A DNA stretch of 58,036 bases from positions 1-58,036 of the forward strand of contig JBPCKZ010000194.1 of the NCBI GenBank assembly GCA_051003795.1. The letters are read 5' to 3'. This DNA is from JALYXS01 sp051003795. Its GTDB lineage: Bacteria > Acidobacteriota > Terriglobia > Bryobacterales > Bryobacteraceae. The position numbers were made by a program, and so were the translations under genes. Below the pieces are notes generated by a model, which did not search any database, had not been told where the DNA came from, and saw only the letters and a program-made list of their open reading frames with translations. Positions 54,001-58,036 of the stretch are shown in pieces (positions within the stretch are counted from its first letter, which is position 1; each line of letters begins with the position of its first letter).

Positions 54001-54526
54001 ACTTCCCTTCGGAACAGGCAAGGCATTTCTCTCGAATTCCAAATTCGCGAGCCGGCTGATGGGCGGCTGGCGCTTGGGCGCCATCCAGGCATACAACAGC
54101 GGCTTCCCCCTCGCTTTGACCCGCAACAACCCGCTGCCGATCTTCAACGGGCCAACCCGGCCTCTAATCTCGAGCTACACCAACTGGCGCGCCAAAACCG
54201 CCGGCGGCGGTTTCGATCCAAATGTCGATAAATATCTGGACAAAGCCGCATTCCCGGCCCAGCCGGTCGCCGGATTCGGCAACGCAACGCGCTATAACCC
54301 CAAGCTGCGGCCATTTCCGCTGTTCAACGAGAACGTCAGCCTGGCGAAATCTTTCTACATCACGGAATCGAAGCGCATCGATTTCCGGTGGGAAGCTTTC
54401 AATATCTTCAACCGGACGCAATTCGGGCAGCCGAACGTGAACTTGGATAGCAGCACCTTTGGCGTAGTTTCGACGCAGGCCAACATGCCCCGGCAAATGC
54501 AGGCGGCATTGAAATTCTACTGGTGA
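51047..54526 (+). CDS. Oar-type TonB-dependent receptor, intact
   Basis: Outer-membrane receptor of 1159 residues. Short leader (NLCNLALLVVTLFAQ), then the regulatory Ig-like domain (about 22-110; GNITGQVKDPSGAAIAGAEV), plug motifs YNTPSVEAITEFTVDTNGFK and AEYGQAGGGVMTFSSKSGT, and a long barrel (NDFGATLGGPVYIPKLYHG, LTLNLGLRYEYTDPP) ending in MQAALKFYW with a terminal aromatic residue. The substrate is unknown. It is divergent from an OmpR-type two-component operon that may control it. Its stop is ten bases from the converging gamma-glutamyltransferase. Confidence 0.95.
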   Translation: MIRNLCNLALLVVTLFAQTERGNITGQVKDPSGAAIAGAEVTATYATTNVQARTVTTGAGEYNLPAAPGLYHVVISASGFKRYVRDNVTVPAATTVRLDSTLELGSVNESVEVTADVALLQSETAKVSTSVQNRLVDELPLVVGGALRSPFDLVSIVPEARIASGTSLALGGGQASAWDATIDGLSVTTNRSANQTEIAYNTPSVEAITEFTVDTNGFKAEYGQAGGGVMTFSSKSGTNQLHGVAYDFLRNDDLDARGFFAKTRSVYKQNDFGATLGGPVYIPKLYHGKDRTFFFLSYEGFRNRVGSNGQIFSVPTPEMYRGDFSKWVDSKGNVIPIYDPATTRQNPSGAGTIRDAFPNNQIPVSRFSSLASQILPYGAVVKPNRGGTPGTLAYVQNNYISTTGSLLSPTDKGSAKVDHIIGNNHRLGFLFNITRFRQEPGAEGPPGLPAPLWNGQELLFNTEIYRLTYDWTLSPTLLNHLSAGGNHFIKNSFTPNVGQNWKSKLCMKNVIDCGVNFPEVTFSEFMQWGGDAYNGTEQPSWSVKDDLNYTRGKHNFKFGYAFESQRANGFGQQLISGVSGYSFLGTSVPGATSFSSGSSFASFLLGWADSGGTQTNLYQPQRFGYNGFYAQDDWHINQKLTLNLGLRYEYTDPPISLNNQYSDFTPNLPNPAANNYPGALRFAGFGPGTQNSRSLVPGWYGAIGPRIGLAYSPDGKTTVRSGFGRSFSKVTVVSGSGHQAGFIGSYSFKSPDQDVTPAFLLDNGLPGYQLPPQLNPSFSNNQNVDFWQGQNATRAPENLYWTLSVQRQVTANTLIEVEYNANIGTHLQAGLVNLNQAPTAYLNRFVQQYGAAGALNLLRSNINSPLARAAGIPIPYANFTDPSVQLVETVAQALRPYPQYQTINTGGAGGDKSGHSSYHALVIKAQRRFSAGLTFQWSYAFSKLLTDADSYTTGGFAEDQYNRRLEKSIGAYDQTHSLKLNTLYELPFGTGKAFLSNSKFASRLMGGWRLGAIQAYNSGFPLALTRNNPLPIFNGPTRPLISSYTNWRAKTAGGGFDPNVDKYLDKAAFPAQPVAGFGNATRYNPKLRPFPLFNENVSLAKSFYITESKRIDFRWEAFNIFNRTQFGQPNVNLDSSTFGVVSTQANMPRQMQAALKFYW

Positions 54527-54535
54527 CGCACTACC

Positions 54536-56311
54536 CTACCAGCCGAATATAAAGCGTCCTCTTCGCGGATCCGCGCCGCCCTGCAACACGCCTTGCCCGA
54601 TCTCGATAACGGTAGGCGCGGAAGCGTTGCTCCACTCGCCCGTCACGTTCACCTTATGGCCCCACGCCGCCAGTTGGTCGATGGACGCCTTGGGAATTCG
54701 GTTCTCCACATTCAGGCGTCCGGGAACGAACTCGTGATTGGCGAACGAACTGTAGAAATGCTCCGTCTGGAAACGGGGCGACTCCACGGCTTCCTGCGGA
54801 GACATGCCGAACTCGATTATGTTCAGCAGTACCTGCAGCATCGCCTGATCCTGGTTGTCGCCGCCAGGCGTCGACATCGCCAGGAACGGCTTGCCGTCCT
54901 TCAGCACGATGGTTGGGCTTAGCGTAACGCGCGGCCGCTTGCCGGCTTCAATTTGATTGGGGTGTCCGGGCGTGATGAGCAGCGTTTGCAAGCGCGTGGT
55001 GAACGGGATGCCCGTGTCGCCCGCGATCACGGATGGCAGCCACGCGCCGCTAGGCGTCGCGGAAAACACGTTGCCGCGCGAATCGACCACATTGACGCAT
55101 GTCGTATCGTTCGCGGAGCTTGTGCCGCCCCCGCTCGGCATCGCGATGCTGCCGCCAAAACTTCCGGGGCGGGATTCCATCGAGGCTTGCGCCGGATCGA
55201 TCAGCTTACGGCGTTCGGTTGCGTACTCTTTTGAAAGCAGCGTTTGCTCCGGTATTTTCGAAAACTTGGGATCGCCGTAGTAGCGGTCGCGATCCGCGAA
55301 CGCAAGTTTCACGACTTCGATCAGAGTGTGAAGATACTCGGGCGTATTGTGCCCCATGCTCCTCAGGTCATAGCCTTCGAGCATGTTCAGAGCCTCAAGC
55401 ATCACCGGGCCTTGCGTCCAGAATCCAGGCTTGGCGACCTCGTAGCCCCGGTAGGTCGTGGTACGAGGAGTATCCAGATCCGCATGGAAATTGGCGAGAT
55501 CGGAATAGGCGATCAGTCCGCCGTTCCGTTCCGAGAAATCGGCGATGCGATGAGCCAGCGGACCCTTGTAGAAATCGTCGCGAACGGCTTGCAGTTTGCG
55601 GCTGCGCTTACCGCGCGTCTTCCGTTCCACCGCGATCAACTCGCGAAGCGTCTTGGCGAGAGCCGGTTCTTGAAACAGGTCGCCGCGATTGGGAACATTG
55701 CCGCCCGGCATGAAGAAAGCGCTCGAAGCAGGCCAGAGTTGCAGGATCGGTTCGTTGTCGCGAATGTACTTCGAAAAGATTTCCGGCAGAGGGAAGCCGT
55801 CGGTGGCATACGCCAGCGCGGGGGCGGCTACCTGTTCGAACGACAGCGAGCCGAAGCGGTCGAGGGCGAGAATCAAGCCGTCGAAAACGCCCGGAACGGT
55901 AGCGGCCAAAATGCCTTGGCCTGGAATGGGCGGCATTCTGGTCTCGTCTTCCCAGGGCTGCGGTTTGCGGCTCTTGAAAAATTCGGGGGTGGCTTTGGCG
56001 GGAGCGGTTCCGACGCCGCTAACGACTGCGACGGGCTTGCCGGCCAGTTTGATAAGCAGCGGCATTTCCCCGCCAAGCCCGAAGTGATCCAGCTCCGTGA
56101 CAGCCGCGGCGAGCACCGTGGCGACACCGGCATCGACGGCATTGCCGCCCTGGTTCAGGATTCGCGTGCCGGCCGCGACTTCCAGGCTATTGCCGGCCCC
56201 GACCATGGCGTGCGTGCCGCGAACCGGAGGGAACATGGTCGGGCGGGTTTGCGCCGCCAGCGGGAGCATCGCGAAAAGCAATATCGCTGGGACCCGGCGG
56301 TTAATTTTCAT
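54536..56311 (-). CDS. ggt: Gamma-glutamyltransferase, exported
   Basis: Protein of 591 residues from the ATG at 56311 (MKINRRVPAILLFAMLPLAAQ), which overlaps the DUF362 gene by 11 bases. The N-terminal part has AGTRILNQGGNAVDAGVATV and FGLGGEMPLLI. The self-processing site is at Thr403 in NDTTCVNVVDSRGN, where the precursor cuts and the new N-terminal Thr becomes the nucleophile. The later SPTIVLKDGKPFLAMSTPGGD is the family's oxyanion region. The enzyme removes or transfers the gamma-glutamyl group of glutathione and related peptides in the periplasm. Confidence 0.93.
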   Translation of the reverse strand: MKINRRVPAILLFAMLPLAAQTRPTMFPPVRGTHAMVGAGNSLEVAAGTRILNQGGNAVDAGVATVLAAAVTELDHFGLGGEMPLLIKLAGKPVAVVSGVGTAPAKATPEFFKSRKPQPWEDETRMPPIPGQGILAATVPGVFDGLILALDRFGSLSFEQVAAPALAYATDGFPLPEIFSKYIRDNEPILQLWPASSAFFMPGGNVPNRGDLFQEPALAKTLRELIAVERKTRGKRSRKLQAVRDDFYKGPLAHRIADFSERNGGLIAYSDLANFHADLDTPRTTTYRGYEVAKPGFWTQGPVMLEALNMLEGYDLRSMGHNTPEYLHTLIEVVKLAFADRDRYYGDPKFSKIPEQTLLSKEYATERRKLIDPAQASMESRPGSFGGSIAMPSGGGTSSANDTTCVNVVDSRGNVFSATPSGAWLPSVIAGDTGIPFTTRLQTLLITPGHPNQIEAGKRPRVTLSPTIVLKDGKPFLAMSTPGGDNQDQAMLQVLLNIIEFGMSPQEAVESPRFQTEHFYSSFANHEFVPGRLNVENRIPKASIDQLAAWGHKVNVTGEWSNASAPTVIEIGQGVLQGGADPRRGRFIFGW

Positions 56312-57434
56312 ATCGATAGAGCGCCTTTGCAATCGGCACGCCCGCTACTTCGATGCGAGTCAGATCCGTCGTTCCGACTCCGTGCCGCTCGGCCAGCCGC
56401 AGCGTGTTGTCGCAGGTCCGGAACGGCGCCGCGCCGCGCTCGGCCCGCGGGTCGTAGCCCATTACGGCGGTCGCGACGGCATCCGTGTTCACCGGGTTCG
56501 TTCCGGCAATCAGCACGCCGGGTTGCACCAAACGCAGCCCCTTGATCCAAGGACCCTCCCCGCCCGCAACGGATTCAATGCCATCGACGATGGCCAAGTC
56601 GATGGGTCGCGCGGCAACCAAATCCGCCACGATTCGCGGCACCCGATAGCCGGGGTCGCGGCTCGAATCCGGATGCAGTTCCTGCGGCGCGGATTTCGGC
56701 GGAGTGCGTTTTCCCAAGTGGAACGTGTTCACGCGGCCGGCGCCGGGCGATTCGTTCGGCCCGTCCCCTTTCGCGTCGTCGCCGTAGATCGAGGCCGGCG
56801 TATTGCCAAAGCAATTCTTGAGAGACAGCGTGACACCGCAAGTCTCGTGATTCTTCAACTTCGCCATGCTCACGAAGACATCGGTGTCTTCGAAGGCGCG
56901 ATTCAAGTCGTATGCGGGATAGAGATAACCGCCGTTCGGCACCTTGAACCGGGCATACCGTTTGCCCTTGCCGAGATTATTCGTATTCTCGAACTCGACA
57001 CCCGGCGCGGCGTTCACCAGCGAACGCACGTTCCAACCCGCATCCAGCAGGTACTCTTCGAGAGGTCCGCCGCTGGCCCACGCGCTTTCGACAAAGCGGA
57101 TGCGCTTGGCCCCGGCTTGACCCATCAGGTGCGCCACCGCGCCGACGATTTTGGGATTAGTGTAGTGCGTGATGCCGAGCGGCTTGCCTTCAAAGCGCAG
57201 CCCCGGGCTGCCGGTCAGGTTCAGCTTGACCGTGACGGTCTTGTTGCGGACGATGCGCGGCAGGCCGCCGATCTGGTCGAACATGGTAGAGAGCACGGCC
57301 GTGACATCGTCGTTGTACGAGGCGCACTTGGCGATCGAAACCGGCGCGGCGGGAGAGTTGATGTTAGCTTGGGTCCCGCCGCGAAGAATCAGCGGCGCTG
57401 CGCCCGCGAAGGCAAGCCATTCTCTTCTGGTCAT
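56301..57434 (-). CDS. DUF362 domain protein with Tat-like leader
   Basis: Protein of 377 residues. N-terminus MTRREWLAFAGAAPLIL is a Tat-type leader. DUF362 features: VTVKLNLTGS, ITHYTNPKIVGAVAHLMGQAGA, VSMAKLKNHETCGVTLSLKNCFG, LAIVDGIESVAGGEGPW and AGTNPVNTDAVATAVMGYDP. Members are often near iron-sulfur or quinone enzymes, but the function is not settled. Here there is no added ferredoxin domain. Its stop overlaps the gamma-glutamyltransferase start by 11 bases. Confidence 0.9.
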   Translation of the reverse strand: MTRREWLAFAGAAPLILRGGTQANINSPAAPVSIAKCASYNDDVTAVLSTMFDQIGGLPRIVRNKTVTVKLNLTGSPGLRFEGKPLGITHYTNPKIVGAVAHLMGQAGAKRIRFVESAWASGGPLEEYLLDAGWNVRSLVNAAPGVEFENTNNLGKGKRYARFKVPNGGYLYPAYDLNRAFEDTDVFVSMAKLKNHETCGVTLSLKNCFGNTPASIYGDDAKGDGPNESPGAGRVNTFHLGKRTPPKSAPQELHPDSSRDPGYRVPRIVADLVAARPIDLAIVDGIESVAGGEGPWIKGLRLVQPGVLIAGTNPVNTDAVATAVMGYDPRAERGAAPFRTCDNTLRLAERHGVGTTDLTRIEVAGVPIAKALYRYEN

Positions 57435-57548
57435 ATGTAATAGTTTACTCGCGCAGGTTACCGCTTACCTCGAAAAAAACGCCGGTTACCCAAAATTTGG
57501 GAAGCGCGCCAGCCGAGCCGCCTTACCGTAATATCGGGAGAAAACGTT

Positions 57549-57818
57549 ATGAACTTCGAACTGGCGTGGTCAATGGCGGGCGCAGCCTATAGCTTGGCTG
57601 CGATAGCGTCGTTCGGTTTAATTTGGGAGATTGCGCGCCGCGCCGCGCGAGGTCGTGAAACGACGCTCTTACTCGGCAGCATCTTCGCTTTGGCGCTGCA
57701 TTACGTTGCCGTGGCGGCGGACGCGTTCGCACGCACCCGGGTTGAGAAGGAAGGCGGACGGTTCCAGTTGGAATCGGAGCCGGGCCGCGGAACGAAAGTG
57801 GCCTTCTACCTATCATGA
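57549..57818 (+). pseudogene. Histidine kinase remnant: membrane N-terminus joined to the ATPase-domain end
   Basis: The 89-residue frame begins with two hydrophobic helices (AYSLAAIASFGLIWEIARR, TTLLLGSIFALALHYVAVAA) and switches abruptly near residue 60 to the last strand of a histidine-kinase ATPase domain (EGGRFQLESEPGRGTKVAFYLS). The dimerisation helix and the N, G1 and F boxes are missing, so it cannot be a kinase. I infer an in-frame internal deletion of several hundred bases. The stop overlaps the response-regulator start (ATGA at 57815-57818), which matches a kinase/regulator operon. Confidence 0.7.
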
Positions 57819-58036
57819 AGGTGCTAATTGTCGATGACGAGAGGCAGGCGCGCGAGCGGATGGCACGACTGCTCGCGCCGTTTCCGGATGTCGACGCGAT
57901 AGGAGAAGCCGCCGACGGTCTAGCCGCGCTTGAATCCATCGCCGCGCTTCATCCCGACGCCGTTTTTCTCGACGTTCAGATGCGAGCTGTCGCCAAGCTA
58001 CGCGACACGGGGACCCGGAACGGGCTGGATCGCCTG
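57815..58036 (+). CDS. Response regulator receiver domain, cut by the window end and possibly rearranged
   Basis: The reading frame runs off the window edge after 74 residues. The receiver start is typical (MKVLIVDDERQARERMARLL, Asp pair, and phospho-acceptor Asp in VFLDVQM), of the LytTR/AlgR-like sort. Right after VFLDVQM the expected Pro-x-x-D/N-G stretch is replaced by RAVAKLRDTGTRNGL, which does not fit a receiver. That suggests a deletion junction, as in the kinase remnant just upstream. Downstream domains are outside the window. Confidence 0.7.
   Translation, partial: MKVLIVDDERQARERMARLLAPFPDVDAIGEAADGLAALESIAALHPDAVFLDVQMRAVAKLRDTGTRNGLDRL

Overview
The window looks like a chromosomal segment of an acidobacterium, probably close to the Solibacter/Bryobacter group. 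This is inferred from gene content, not from a marker gene: three very large Oar-type TonB-dependent receptors with an N-terminal carboxypeptidase-regulatory domain, DUF1080 and DUF362 proteins with Tat-like leaders, a CocE-type hydrolase, and a GC-rich, accessory-type gene order. I see no insertion sequence, phage gene, CRISPR array or rRNA. One tRNA gene (Cys, GCA) is present.

Layout. 0-4.4 kb: the tail of a PIN-domain (VapC-like) toxin, a frameshifted membrane/coiled-coil gene, a NarL-type kinase/regulator pair, and a TPR protein with a long Lys-X-Pro-Asp-Leu repeat. 4.3-6.7 kb: an ECF sigma factor, its zinc-finger anti-sigma factor and an exported protein (minus strand), divergent from a thiolase/OB-fold pair, an aminotransferase and an M61-like peptidase (6.7-10.9 kb). 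10.9-17.2 kb: a minus-strand run of a frameshifted TonB receptor, an MPN-like/TonB-C membrane protein and an MhqO/MhqD-like pair. 17.3-23.1 kb: a decayed small gene, tRNA-Cys, a YggS-glycosyltransferase-CocE operon, and a heavily decayed catalase. 23.1-25.3 kb: an alcohol dehydrogenase overlapping a cystathionine gamma-synthase-like enzyme. 25.3-35.0 kb: an intact TonB receptor, a histone-deacetylase-fold hydrolase, a DUF1080 protein, relics of a dipeptide/nickel ABC transporter, an inositol-phosphatase-like plus dehydrogenase pair, and an M49 peptidase.

35.1-48.7 kb: an encapsulated-ferritin-like protein without an encapsulin gene, a glycosyltransferase coupled to a sensor-less hybrid kinase, GlpD, a sugar-phosphate-isomerase-like protein, a class A penicillin-binding protein, two TPR proteins, a fumarylacetoacetate-hydrolase family enzyme, a LolA-like periplasmic protein and a membrane acyltransferase. 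48.7-58.0 kb: an OmpR-type two-component system, a third TonB receptor, gamma-glutamyltransferase overlapping a DUF362 gene, and a kinase/regulator pair that both carry internal deletions at the right edge.

Two themes stand out. First, genes with frameshifts, stops or internal deletions lie among intact ones (244-722, 14090-17183, 17362-17825, 21892-23102, 30736-31400, 57549-58036), which suggests active gene decay rather than uniformly poor sequence. Second, the best candidate for something unusual is the ferritin-like gene at 35080-35394. It keeps every iron-site residue of the encapsulin cargo family but lacks both the targeting tail and a neighbouring shell gene. Family names below come from motif recognition by eye; no search was run.
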